39,576 nt of DNA, taken from positions 1 through 39,576 of the forward strand of contig JARRBR010000016.1 of assembly GCA_029982755.1 (NCBI GenBank), in the 5' to 3' direction. Below the pieces are notes generated by a model that was given only the letters and a program-made list of their open reading frames with translations, was not told the DNA's origin and made no database searches. Source of the DNA: Rhodocyclaceae bacterium (GTDB taxonomy: Bacteria > Pseudomonadota > Gammaproteobacteria > Burkholderiales > Rhodocyclaceae). Made by a program: the position numbers and the translations under genes. This document shows positions 1-11,383 of this stretch, one piece after another. Numbering within the stretch: position 1 is the stretch's first letter; every line of letters begins with the position of its first letter.

Positions 1-62
1 CCGGCCGCAGCGTAAGACAGCTTGAGAAATACCGGGCAAGAAGCAGGAATTCGGGAAACGAA

Positions 63-1145
63 ATGGACAGCGAACTTCAGATCGCGTTGATCGGTGCGGG
101 CCTGGCGGCCGTGGTGCTGGTCGTCGGCTACAACAAATGGCAGGAGCGCAAGCATCGACGCGACGCCGAGCGGGCCTTCCGCTCGGAGCACCGCGACGTG
201 CTGCTCGAACCGCGCGCCGAGTTCGAGTCGCCCGAGCGCCGGGAGCCCGGATTCGGCGGTGACGAGGAAGCGTCACGCCGCTTCAGCGAGGCTCCGGTGA
301 GCCGCACTGCGCCCGAACTGCCCCGCCTGCTCGACGCCCGCGCCGACTGCGCGATCCGCTTCGAGGCGATCGAGGCACTGGACGTGGGCACCGTCTGGTT
401 GATGCAGGCCGAGCAGCTCGCCGGCCTCACCAAGCCGGTGCGCTGGTTCGGCTTCAATGACGCGGAGAACGTCTGGATGCCGCTCGGCCCGGAAAGCACC
501 GGCGCCTGCCACTGGTTCTGCGCTGCACTGCAGCTGGTCAATCGCCAGGGCTCGATCGGCGAGACCGACTTCATGCGCTTCACCGGCGGCGTCCAGCGCG
601 TCGCCGATGCGGTGATGGCGCTCCCGCCCGGGCTTCCGCTGCGTGCGGAAACCCTCCACCAGGCGACCGAGCTCGACCGTTTCTGCGCCGATGTCGATGT
701 GCAGATCGGGGTGAACGTGCTCGCCCGCGACGGTCATTTCGACGGCCGTTCCATCCGCCGCGCCGCCGAACGCCTGGGGCTGCTCCTGGGCCACGACGGC
801 GCCTACCATGCGGTCGAGGGCGAGGCCAGCGTGTTCACCCTCGCCAACCTGGAGGCGGGCGCCTTCGCTCCCGACAGCCTCGACGGCTTGGTCAGCCGCG
901 GCCTGACCCTGGTCATCGACGTCCCCCGCGTGGCGGGCGGCGGCGCAGCCTTCGACCGCATGATGCGCACGGCCGGCGAGCTCGCCGCCGAACTCGGTGG
1001 CGACGTGGTCGACGACAACCGTGCGCCCTTCGGCGCCGAGGCCGCAGCGGTCATTCGCGGGCAGATCGAGCAGTTCCAGGCCCGCATGGACGAAGCCGGG
1101 ATCCCGGCCGGCGGCCCGCTCGCGCAACGCCTGTTCGCACTGTAA
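63..1145 (+). CDS. zipA: Cell division protein ZipA-like, FtsZ-binding
   Basis: Predicted inner-membrane division protein that tethers FtsZ to the membrane. The 360-residue product begins with a short N-terminal hydrophobic segment (about residues 7-23, LIGAGLAAVVLVVGY), followed by a basic stretch (QERKHRR), then a charged linker rich in Arg, Glu and Pro. The C-terminal half (about 200-345) resembles the ZipA FtsZ-binding domain, including the pattern FDRMMRTAGELAAELGG near residue 305. The N-out single-pass arrangement fits ZipA. The gene lies 3 bp before ligA, and smc-zipA-ligA is a common order in beta- and gammaproteobacteria, so smc probably lies just left of the window. ZipA is poorly conserved, so the name rests on architecture plus position. 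The start ATG at 63 has only a weak GGGAA-type ribosome site. Confidence 0.85.
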   Translation: MDSELQIALIGAGLAAVVLVVGYNKWQERKHRRDAERAFRSEHRDVLLEPRAEFESPERREPGFGGDEEASRRFSEAPVSRTAPELPRLLDARADCAIRFEAIEALDVGTVWLMQAEQLAGLTKPVRWFGFNDAENVWMPLGPESTGACHWFCAALQLVNRQGSIGETDFMRFTGGVQRVADAVMALPPGLPLRAETLHQATELDRFCADVDVQIGVNVLARDGHFDGRSIRRAAERLGLLLGHDGAYHAVEGEASVFTLANLEAGAFAPDSLDGLVSRGLTLVIDVPRVAGGGAAFDRMMRTAGELAAELGGDVVDDNRAPFGAEAAAVIRGQIEQFQARMDEAGIPAGGPLAQRLFAL

Positions 1146-3245
<2,100 letters not shown>

Positions 3246-3254
3246 TGCGGCCGG

Positions 3255-3268
3255 GCGCCGATCGGCGC
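3255..3268. repeat. Perfect 14-bp palindrome after ligA
   Basis: GCGCCGATCGGCGC is a perfect 14-bp palindrome located 10 bp after the ligA stop and about 53 bp before galU. No T-run follows it on the plus strand, so it is not a standard terminator. It could be a weak transcript-processing hairpin, a protein site or chance in GC-rich DNA. Confidence 0.35.
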
Positions 3269-3321
3269 ATGATCGCGCCCGCTGCTGCACAGCAATCTTT
3301 CACTCTGGGAGAGCAAGAAAA

Positions 3322-4224
3322 ATGAAGAAGGTCACCAAGGCGGTGTTCCCGGTTGCCGGCATGGGTACGCGCTTCCTGCCCGCCACCAAGGCGAGCCCCA
3401 AGGAAATGCTGCCGATCGTGGACAAGCCGCTGATCCAGTACGCCGTCGAGGAAGCGGTCGCCGCCGGCATCACCGACATGATCTTCATCACCGGCCGCAC
3501 CAAGCGCTCGATCGAGGACCATTTCGACAAGGCCTACGAGCTCGAGACCGAGCTCGAGGCGCGTGGCAAGAAGGAGCTGCTCGAGATCGTCCGCCAGACC
3601 GTGCCGAAAGGCGTCAACTGCATCTACATCCGCCAGTCGGAGGCGCTCGGTCTGGGCCATGCGGTGCGCTGCGCCAGCCATGTGGTGAGCGACGAGGCCT
3701 TCGCTGTGATCCTCGCCGACGACCTGCTCGACAACAAGGACAAGACGCCGGTGCTGAAGCAGATGGTGGATGTGTACAACTACCACCGCTGCTCGGTGCT
3801 CGGCACCATGAACGTTCCGCGCGAGGAAACCCGCAGCTACGGCATCGTCAGCACCGAGACCGACAAAGGCCAGGTGCAACGCATGACCGGCATCGTCGAG
3901 AAGCCCAAGCCCGAGGAAGCACCGACGACGCAGGCCGTGGTCGGGCGCTACATTCTGACCCCGCGCATCTTCGACCACATCCGTGCGCTCAAGCCGGGTG
4001 CCGGTGGCGAGTATCAGCTCACCGACGCGATCGCCTCGCTGCTGAAGGAAGAGGCGGTGCTGGCCTACCAGTTCGACGGCGTGCGCTACGACTGCGGCTC
4101 CAAGCTCGGCTACCTGAAGGCGACGATCGAGTTCGGCCTGCGCCACCCGGAGACCGGGCCCGAGTTCGCGCAGTACCTGAACGGCCGTTTTGGCGCCGAA
4201 GCGAGCGGCGGCAAGAAGAAGTAA
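3322..4224 (+). CDS. galU: UTP-glucose-1-phosphate uridylyltransferase GalU
   Basis: Makes UDP-glucose from UTP and glucose-1-phosphate, a precursor for LPS core sugars, exopolysaccharide and trehalose. The 300-residue length matches the family (about 300). Visible motifs are the N-terminal nucleotide-binding loop [20 protein letters not shown] (residues 10-29), the [11 protein letters not shown] block, EALGLGHAV (about 110), DDLLDN with the metal-associated Asp, and [17 protein letters not shown] Shine-Dalgarno at 3307-3311 lies 10 nt before the ATG. The 76-bp gap from ligA contains a palindrome, so galU could be read through from ligA or have its own promoter; no convincing one was seen. 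It converges on typA. Confidence 0.97.
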   Translation: MKKVTKAVFPVAGMGTRFLPATKASPKEMLPIVDKPLIQYAVEEAVAAGITDMIFITGRTKRSIEDHFDKAYELETELEARGKKELLEIVRQTVPKGVNCIYIRQSEALGLGHAVRCASHVVSDEAFAVILADDLLDNKDKTPVLKQMVDVYNYHRCSVLGTMNVPREETRSYGIVSTETDKGQVQRMTGIVEKPKPEEAPTTQAVVGRYILTPRIFDHIRALKPGAGGEYQLTDAIASLLKEEAVLAYQFDGVRYDCGSKLGYLKATIEFGLRHPETGPEFAQYLNGRFGAEASGGKKK

Positions 4225-4282
4225 GCATCCGCTTCGCGCCGCCGTCGCCGCCATCTGGCGGGAGGAGGTCGCGCGGCAAGGC

Positions 4283-4303
4283 CCGGGCGCGTGCTGCGCC
4301 CGG
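4283..4303. repeat. Perfect 8-bp-stem hairpin in galU/typA gap
   Basis: CCGGGCGC, a five-base loop GTGCT, then GCGCCCGG form a perfect 8-bp stem. It sits 9 bp to the left of the stronger bidirectional terminator, within the 172-bp gap between the converging galU and typA. There is no adjacent T-run on either strand. It may back up the terminator or stabilise the galU 3' end. Confidence 0.4.
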
Positions 4304-4311
4304 TAACAAGA

Positions 4312-4342
4312 AGGCCCCGGCGGGATGATCCCGGCGGGGCCT
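4312..4342. terminator. Bidirectional Rho-independent terminator between galU and typA
   Basis: The 31-bp inverted repeat has arms AGGCCCCG.CGGG and CCCG.CGGGGCCT, a single G-G mismatch and an ATGAT loop. On the minus strand (typA) it is followed directly by TCTTGTTA. On the plus strand (galU) ATTTTC follows a few bases later. Its place between two converging genes fits a shared terminator. Confidence 0.8.
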
Positions 4343-4396
4343 CGGCATTTTCAGCGTCGGTGCAGGCCCGGACGGCCCTGCACCGTTCGCCGATGA

Positions 4397-6214
<1,818 letters not shown>

Positions 6215-6249
6215 GGAGGAGGGCAGGCGAAGTCTTTGAAAGGTCGGGG

Positions 6250-6258
6250 ATTCTATCA
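6250..6258 (-). promoter_or_regulatory. Extended -10 promoter element for typA
   Basis: On the minus strand the sequence reads TGA-TAGAAT, an extended -10 with a 5/6 match to TATAAT. It places the transcript start near 6243, about 30 nt before the chosen typA ATG. The -35 region is weak (TGTTGC at a 17-nt spacing), as expected when the extended TG is present. Confidence 0.55.
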
Positions 6259-6305
6259 CGGGCTGCGGCAGCGCAACATGGATTTCTCGGCGACTCCGGG
6301 GTGCG

Positions 6306-6314
6306 TGCTAGAAT
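6306..6314 (+). promoter_or_regulatory. Extended -10 promoter element for mtnP
   Basis: TGC-TAGAAT is an extended -10 that ends 28 bp before the mtnP ATG and is followed by CGCCCGCC. No good -35 is visible upstream. The downstream sequence strongly resembles that at the rpsB promoter. It is divergent from the typA promoter about 50 bp away. Confidence 0.55.
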
Positions 6315-6342
6315 CGCCCGCCCAGTGTGAAGAGGTTCAGGA

Positions 6343-7080
6343 ATGCTTGCGATCATCGGCGGCAGCGGACTTACCCAGTTGTCGAACATGGAGATCGAGC
6401 GCCGCGAGGTCGCGCGCACCCCCTACGGCGAGCCGTCCGGGGCACTGGCCTTCGGGCGCATGTGCAACGAGCCGGTGGTCTTCCTCGCGCGCCATGGCTA
6501 CGGGCACACGATCCCGCCGCACCTGGTCAATTACCGTGCCAACATCTGGGCGCTGAAGGAGGCGAAGGTCTCCGGCATCGTCTCGGTGGCCTCGGTGGGC
6601 GGCATTCGTGCCGACCTCGCCCCCGGCACCCTGATCGTGCCGCACCAGATCATCGACTACACCTGGGGCCGCAAGAGCACCTTCTTCGACGGCGGTGACA
6701 CCCCGGTGCGCCACATCGACTTCACCCATCCCTACGACGAGACCCTGCGGCGCCGCCTGCTCGCCGCGATCCGTGCCGCCGGCGACAGCGCGGTCGATGG
6801 CGGCGTCTATGCCAGCACCCAGGGGCCGCGGCTGGAGACGGCGGCAGAGATCAACCGTCTCGAACGCGACGGCGCCGACATCGTCGGCATGACCGGGATG
6901 CCCGAGGCGGCGCTCGCCCGCGAGCTCGAGCTGCCCTACGCGGCAATCGGGGTGGTGGTCAATTACGCAGCCGGACGCTCGTCGAGCGAGCACGGCATCC
7001 ACTTCGACGACATCGAGCTGGTACTGCAGGAATCCATGGTGCGCGTGCGCAACGTGCTCGAGTGTCTTTGTCAGGTTTGA
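6343..7080 (+). CDS. mtnP: MTAP-family purine nucleoside phosphorylase (likely S-methyl-5'-thioinosine phosphorylase)
   Basis: Predicted to phosphorolyse a methylthio-purine nucleoside made from polyamine synthesis or SAM use, salvaging the base and methylthioribose-1-phosphate. The 245-residue protein starts with IIGGSGL (phosphate-binding loop, residues 4-10). It then shows FLARHGYGHTIPPHLVNYRANIWAL (about 47-71), SVGGI, TQGPRLETAAEI and GMTGMPEAALARELELPYA (about 187-205), all typical of the MTAP/PNP-II family. It is closer in style to bacterial methylthioinosine phosphorylase than to MTAP of eukaryotes, but substrate cannot be settled from motifs alone. AGAGG at 6331-6335 is a well-placed ribosome site. 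An extended -10 lies just upstream, and yqhA follows after 11 bp. Confidence 0.9.
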   Translation: MLAIIGGSGLTQLSNMEIERREVARTPYGEPSGALAFGRMCNEPVVFLARHGYGHTIPPHLVNYRANIWALKEAKVSGIVSVASVGGIRADLAPGTLIVPHQIIDYTWGRKSTFFDGGDTPVRHIDFTHPYDETLRRRLLAAIRAAGDSAVDGGVYASTQGPRLETAAEINRLERDGADIVGMTGMPEAALARELELPYAAIGVVVNYAAGRSSSEHGIHFDDIELVLQESMVRVRNVLECLCQV

Positions 7081-7091
7081 GGTTGAGAACG

Positions 7092-7598
7092 ATGAAACGC
7101 ATTGAAAGTGGTTTCGAGCACGTGCTGTTCACGAGCCGCTGGCTGATGGCGCCGGTGTACTTCGGGCTGGTGCTGGCGATGGTGCTGCTGCTGGTCAAGT
7201 TCGGCAAGGAGCTCCTGGGCCTGTTTTCCCACATCTGGACGGCGTCGGGCAGCGAGTTGATCATCGGCGTGCTGTCGCTGGTGGACGTGGCGCTGATCAT
7301 GAACCTGCTGATCATTATCATTTTCAGCGGCTACGAGAACTTCGTCTCCAAGATGGAGGACCTGCACGCGCACCAGGATCGCCCGGAGTGGATGGGTCAC
7401 ATCGGCTTCTCGGATCTCAAGCTCAAGCTGATCGGCTCGATCGTGGCGATCTCCGGGATCGAGCTGCTGAAGGCCTTCATGAACGCGCACAACCTGACCG
7501 ACCGCCAGCTCGGCTGGATGGTCGGCATCCATGTGACCTTCCTGTTCTCCGGCCTGCTCTACGCCGCCATGGATCGTCTCGCCGGCAAGGGGCACTGA
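7092..7598 (+). CDS. yqhA: UPF0114 (YqhA-type) inner-membrane protein
   Basis: This 168-residue integral membrane protein belongs to the UPF0114 / YqhA family, whose biochemical role I do not know. Hydrophobic segments lie at about residues 19-36, 54-80 (with LIIIIFSGYENFV at its end), 107-127 and 137-157. The conserved family patterns FSGYENFVSK and SDLKLKLIGSIVAISGIELLKAFM are present. The start at MKRIESGFEHVLF is preferred to one ten codons upstream that overlaps mtnP. It probably shares a transcript with mtnP, and its 3' end converges on glnD, 44 bp away. The family name is secure; function is not. Confidence 0.9.
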   Translation: MKRIESGFEHVLFTSRWLMAPVYFGLVLAMVLLLVKFGKELLGLFSHIWTASGSELIIGVLSLVDVALIMNLLIIIIFSGYENFVSKMEDLHAHQDRPEWMGHIGFSDLKLKLIGSIVAISGIELLKAFMNAHNLTDRQLGWMVGIHVTFLFSGLLYAAMDRLAGKGH

Positions 7599-7642
7599 GC
7601 GCACCACCACAGCCGCAGGGGCAGGAGCGCCCTCCGCGGGGG

Positions 7643-10219
7643 CTAGACCTGCAGCCGATCGAGCAGTTCGCGCTCGATCTTCAGCACCTGCGCATCCTGG
7701 TTCAGCACCTGGCCGGTGAGCAGGAAGGTATCCTCGACGCGCTCGCCCAGTGTGGCGATCTTCGCCGTGTGCAGGCGGATGCCGTGGTCGGCGAGCACCG
7801 AGGCGACGTCGAACAGCAGACCGGGACGATCCGCCGCGGTCAGCGACAGCACGTGGTAGCGGCCCGCCTCGTCGGGACGGATGCTGACCTCGGGGCTGAT
7901 CGGGAAATGCTTCACCTGGCGTGAAATGCGGCCGCGCGCGGGGCGCTCGGGCGCGCCGGCCTGCTGCAGGCGGGCGCACAATTCGTGCTCGATCAGGGTC
8001 ACGATGTCGCGATAGACCGCCTGCTGCCCGGGATCCTGCACCATGAAGCTGTCGAGCGCGTAGCCGTGGCGGGTGGTGTGCACCTTGGCGTCGAGGATGG
8101 TGAAGCCCATGCGGCCGAAGAAGCCGGTCAGGCGCACGAACAGGTCCTTCTGGTCGCGGGTGAACACCATGACCTGGACGCCGTCGGCATCGTCCGCCAC
8201 CCGTGCCTTCACCACCGGCTCCTCGGTCGTGGGGCGGTAGTAGAGCACCCGGGTGTGCCAGGCGATCTCCTCGGCCGAATGGCGCATGAAGTAGACCGGA
8301 TCGAGCCAGTTCCAGAGCTCGTCCTCCACCCCCGGACGCAGCCCGTGGAAGCGCAGCTGCCGGCGCGCATCCTCCTGCCGGCCGTCGAGACCGAGCGCCT
8401 CCTGCGGCGTCGCGCCGCGCAGCAGGCGCTGAGTGGCGAAGAACAGGTCTTCCAGCAGCTTGCCCTTCCAGCCGTTCCACACCTTGGGGCTGGTGCCGCG
8501 CACGTCGGCATGGGTCAGCAGGTAGAGCGCGATCAGGCGGCGTTCGTCGCCGACGACTTGGGCGAAGCGCTGGATGACCGCGGGGTCCGAGGTATCTTCC
8601 TTCTGCGCGACGCGCGACATCGTCAGATGGTGCTCGACCAGCCACACGACCAGCGCGGTATCCTCGGGCGCGAGGCCGTGCTGGGTGCAGAACTCGCGCG
8701 CATCGACCATGCCCAGCGTGGAGTGGTCGCCGCCGCGCCCCTTGGCAATGTCGTGGAAGAGGGCGGCGACGTAGAGCAGCCAGTGACGGTCGAAGGCGAT
8801 GATCAGCCGCGTCATCAGGGGGTATTCGTGCGCATGCTCGCCCATCGTGAACCGGCGCACGTTGCGCAGCACCATCAGGATGTGCTGGTCGACCGTGTAG
8901 ACGTGGAACAGGTCGTGCTGCATCTGGCCGACGATCCGCCGCCAGGCCGGGATGTAGCGCGACAGGATGCCGTACTCGTTCATCTTGCGGAACACGCGCA
9001 CGATGCCGCGCTTCTGCTGCAGGATCTGCAGGAACAGCTCGCGGTGCTCGGGACGGGCGCGGAACGCGGCGTTCACCCGGTTGCGGTTGATCCACAGTGC
9101 GCGCAGGGTGCGTGCGGTCATGCCCTTGAGCTCGGAGCGCTGCTGCAGCAGCAGGAAGCACTCGAGGATCGCCGCGGGGTGGCGCTCGAAGATGTCGTCG
9201 TGCCGGACGTCGAGCAGCTCGCGCACGACCTGGAAGCGCGCATTGACGACGATCGCCGCGCCGCGGTCGGGAAAGATCACGCTGCCGTAGTTCTGCAACA
9301 GCACGGTGTTGAGCTGCATCACCATCTTCGCGGTGACGTAGTAGCGCTGCATCAGCACCTCGGAGGCCCGGCGCGTGGCGGTGGGCTCGATGTCGAGCAC
9401 GCGCGCGATCTTCTCCTGGTGGTCGAACAGCAGGCGGTCCTCGGCGCGCCCGGTCAGGTAGTGCAGTCGGATGCGCAGGTGCTGCAGGAAGCGCTCGACA
9501 TTGCGCAGTTCGCCCGCTTCGCTGCCGGTGATCAGGCGGCGGCGGGCGATATCCCGCCAGCTCCGCCCCAGCCCCGCCGCGCGCGCGATCCAGCCCAGCA
9601 TCTGCAGGTCGCGCAGCCCGCCCGGGCTTTCCTTGCAGTTGGGCTCGAGGGCGTACGGGGTGTCGTTGAAGCGCGCATAGCGTTGCTCCTGTTCGAGCAG
9701 CTTGGCCTTGTAGAAGGCGCGCACGTCGAGCGCTTCGCGATAGCGGCTCGCCAGCTCGCTGAACAGCGCGGCGCTGCCGGTCAGCAGCCGGGCCTCGAGC
9801 AGGTTGGTCTGCACGGTGATGTCGTCCGCGGCGGCGATCAGGCACTCATCGACCGTCCGCACGGCGTGGCCGACCTCGAGGCCGATGTCCCACAGGCCGC
9901 CGACCAGAGTGGCCAGCCGCGCCTGCAGGGCCTCGTCGGCTGGCTCCGGCAGCAGGACCAGCAGGTCGACGTCCGAGGCCGGGAACAGCTCGCCGCGGCC
10001 GTAGCCGCCGACCGCCACGACCGCCGCCTCGGCGGGCATGCCGCACGACGACCACAGTCGGGCGATCTCGTCGTCGACCAGCGCCGCGCGGCCCTTGAGC
10101 ACGGTCGCGGTGTGCGGACGGGCCTCGTATTCGGCGCGCAGCCGCGCCATGCCCTCGGCCATGCGCTTGCGGGCGTCCGCCAGCAGCGGTTGCAGGGACG
10201 TGGTCAGCGCGTCGTTCAT
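7643..10219 (-). CDS. glnD: Bifunctional uridylyltransferase / uridylyl-removing enzyme GlnD
   Basis: Cytoplasmic nitrogen sensor that uridylylates PII (GlnB/GlnK) when glutamine is low and removes UMP when it is high. The 858-residue protein carries an N-terminal nucleotidyltransferase domain with GGYGRGELFPASDVD (about 71-85, two metal-binding Asp). A central HD hydrolase domain with LFHDIAKGRGGDHS (near 486) follows, then two C-terminal ACT domains (about 680 and 786; the second begins LTAADRPGLLFDVASVL), which sense glutamine. All domains look intact. It lies 22 bp after map on the same strand, so the two are probably cotranscribed. No PII gene is in the window. Confidence 0.97.
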   Translation of the reverse strand: MNDALTTSLQPLLADARKRMAEGMARLRAEYEARPHTATVLKGRAALVDDEIARLWSSCGMPAEAAVVAVGGYGRGELFPASDVDLLVLLPEPADEALQARLATLVGGLWDIGLEVGHAVRTVDECLIAAADDITVQTNLLEARLLTGSAALFSELASRYREALDVRAFYKAKLLEQEQRYARFNDTPYALEPNCKESPGGLRDLQMLGWIARAAGLGRSWRDIARRRLITGSEAGELRNVERFLQHLRIRLHYLTGRAEDRLLFDHQEKIARVLDIEPTATRRASEVLMQRYYVTAKMVMQLNTVLLQNYGSVIFPDRGAAIVVNARFQVVRELLDVRHDDIFERHPAAILECFLLLQQRSELKGMTARTLRALWINRNRVNAAFRARPEHRELFLQILQQKRGIVRVFRKMNEYGILSRYIPAWRRIVGQMQHDLFHVYTVDQHILMVLRNVRRFTMGEHAHEYPLMTRLIIAFDRHWLLYVAALFHDIAKGRGGDHSTLGMVDAREFCTQHGLAPEDTALVVWLVEHHLTMSRVAQKEDTSDPAVIQRFAQVVGDERRLIALYLLTHADVRGTSPKVWNGWKGKLLEDLFFATQRLLRGATPQEALGLDGRQEDARRQLRFHGLRPGVEDELWNWLDPVYFMRHSAEEIAWHTRVLYYRPTTEEPVVKARVADDADGVQVMVFTRDQKDLFVRLTGFFGRMGFTILDAKVHTTRHGYALDSFMVQDPGQQAVYRDIVTLIEHELCARLQQAGAPERPARGRISRQVKHFPISPEVSIRPDEAGRYHVLSLTAADRPGLLFDVASVLADHGIRLHTAKIATLGERVEDTFLLTGQVLNQDAQVLKIERELLDRLQV

Positions 10220-10241
10220 GGCGGCATTCCGGTCCGCGCTG

Positions 10242-11063
10242 TCAGGCGAACCGGGGGGCGACGATCGCGGGCGGTGGCGGGGCCATGGCGGACAGCGTCA
10301 GGACCTCGACCCCGGTCTCGGTGACCACGACCGTGTGCTCCCATTGCGCCGACAGGCTGCGGTCCTTGGTGACGATGGTCCAGCCGTCGGGCAACTCGGA
10401 GATGGCAGCCTTTCCGGCGTTGATCATCGGCTCGATGGTGAAGATCATCCCGGGCTTGAGCTCCGGGCCGGTACCGGCCTTGCCGTAGTGCAGCACCTGC
10501 GGCTCCTCGTGGAACTTGCGCCCGATGCCGTGGCCGCAGAATTCGCGCACCACCGAGAAGCCGTTGCCTTCGGCATGCTTCTGGATGACGGCGCCGATGT
10601 CGCCGAGCCGCCCGCCGGGCTTCACCGCGGCGATGCCCAGCCACATGCACTCGTAGGTGATCTGGGTCAGACGACGGGCGATGATGCTGGCCGCGGCCTC
10701 GCCGCCGACCATGAACATGCGGCTGGTGTCGCCGTGGAAGCCGTCCTTGATCACGGTGATGTCGATGTTGACGATGTCGCCCTTCTTGAGCGCCTTGTCG
10801 CCGGGCACGCCATGGCAGACCTGGTGGTTGATCGAGGTGCAGATCGACTTGGGGTAGGGGGTGTAACCGGGCGGAGCGTAGTTGAGCGGCGCCGGGATGG
10901 TGTTCTGCACGTTGACCATGTAGTCGTGGCACAGGCGGTCGAGCTCGCCGGTGGTCACGCCCGGCTTGACGTGGGGCTCGATGTAGTCGAGGACCTCGGC
11001 GGCGAGGCGGCAGGCCACGCGCATGTGCTCGATCTCGTCGGGGGTCTTGATGACGATGCTCAT
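10242..11063 (-). CDS. map: Type I methionine aminopeptidase Map
   Basis: Removes the initiator Met from nascent proteins with small second residues. The 273-residue product has the five metal ligands of the pita-bread fold: Asp in NIDITV, Asp in GDTSRMF, His in CGHGIGRKFHEEP, Glu in TIEPMI and Glu in QWEHTVVV. The substrate-site His is in the TSINHQVCHGVP block. Length is close to E. coli Map (264), with a short Ala/Pro-rich C-terminal tail. It diverges from rpsB, the usual arrangement, and is followed by glnD. The upstream region holds TTGACG (11095-11100, minus) as a possible -35 but no good -10. Confidence 0.97.
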   Translation of the reverse strand: MSIVIKTPDEIEHMRVACRLAAEVLDYIEPHVKPGVTTGELDRLCHDYMVNVQNTIPAPLNYAPPGYTPYPKSICTSINHQVCHGVPGDKALKKGDIVNIDITVIKDGFHGDTSRMFMVGGEAAASIIARRLTQITYECMWLGIAAVKPGGRLGDIGAVIQKHAEGNGFSVVREFCGHGIGRKFHEEPQVLHYGKAGTGPELKPGMIFTIEPMINAGKAAISELPDGWTIVTKDRSLSAQWEHTVVVTETGVEVLTLSAMAPPPPAIVAPRFA

Positions 11064-11148
11064 TGTGTCTTTGTTCGAAACTGGGGCTGGAAAGCGTCAA
11101 GGCTATCGCAAGCGGACCCCGCCGGGCAAACCGCGGGTGGAACATGCC
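11064..11148. other. map side of the map/rpsB divergent intergenic region
   Basis: The full gap between map and rpsB is 320 bp. This left part holds the map leader. The only promoter-like match on the minus strand is TTGACG at 11095-11100 as a possible -35. The best hexamers 16-18 nt downstream (TCGAAC, CGAACA, GAACAA) are poor -10 elements, so I do not call a map promoter. No further ORF or repeat stands out here. Confidence 0.3.
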
Positions 11149-11178
11149 TTGAGTCGCGTCATCTGCGCGTGCTAATAT
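11149..11178 (+). promoter_or_regulatory. Promoter of the rpsB-tsf-pyrH cluster
   Basis: TTGAGT (11149-11154) and an extended -10 TGC-TAATAT (hexamer 11173-11178) are separated by 18 bp. This is the best sigma-70 match in the window and predicts a transcript start near 11185. That leaves a leader of about 200 nt before rpsB. The GC-rich CGCCGGC follows the -10, as expected for stringently controlled ribosomal-protein promoters; stringent control is inference. Confidence 0.7.
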
Positions 11179-11184
11179 CGCCGG

Positions 11185-11383
11185 CTTGTCTGCACCGGCA
11201 GGCAAAATCCGCACGTCCTGTGGCAAAGGGTCCATCCGGAGCGCACCAAAGACGACACCGAGTCCGGTCCGTCCAGCGTGTTCCGGTTGGCGTATTCGCG
11301 GAGCGAAGCGGCGCATGGCGCCGGTTCCTCACGCATCCACGGGGCGGAGGTTTGAACCCTTTATACGTTTGGAGTGATACAAC
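11185..11383 (+). promoter_or_regulatory. Long rpsB 5' leader, candidate S2 autoregulatory RNA
   Basis: About 200 nt separate the predicted transcript start from rpsB. A hairpin at 11305-11327 has a perfect CGGCGC/GCGCCG stem with an ATG loop, extended by GAA/TTC past a G-G mismatch. A purine-rich GGAG (11371-11374) sits 9 nt before the start codon. In Gammaproteobacteria the rpsB leader binds S2 to repress the operon; whether this leader does the same is inference. Confidence 0.4.

Noticed and set aside
1-15. Possible last codons of an upstream gene (Pro-Ala-Ala-Ala then TAA)
   Set aside because: Position suggests the end of smc, but four codons cannot support an annotation.
6215-6259. Longer typA start (15 extra codons)
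   Set aside because: It would begin on the predicted -10 element and adds residues that do not fit the TypA N-terminus.
7599-7642. Possible terminator between yqhA and glnD
   Set aside because: The best pairing around AGGG/CCCT is short, bulged and overlaps the glnD end, with no T-run.
11064-11125. Promoter for map on the minus strand
   Set aside because: TTGACG is a fair -35, but no hexamer at 16-18 bp resembles a -10; GATAGC further upstream lacks a -35.
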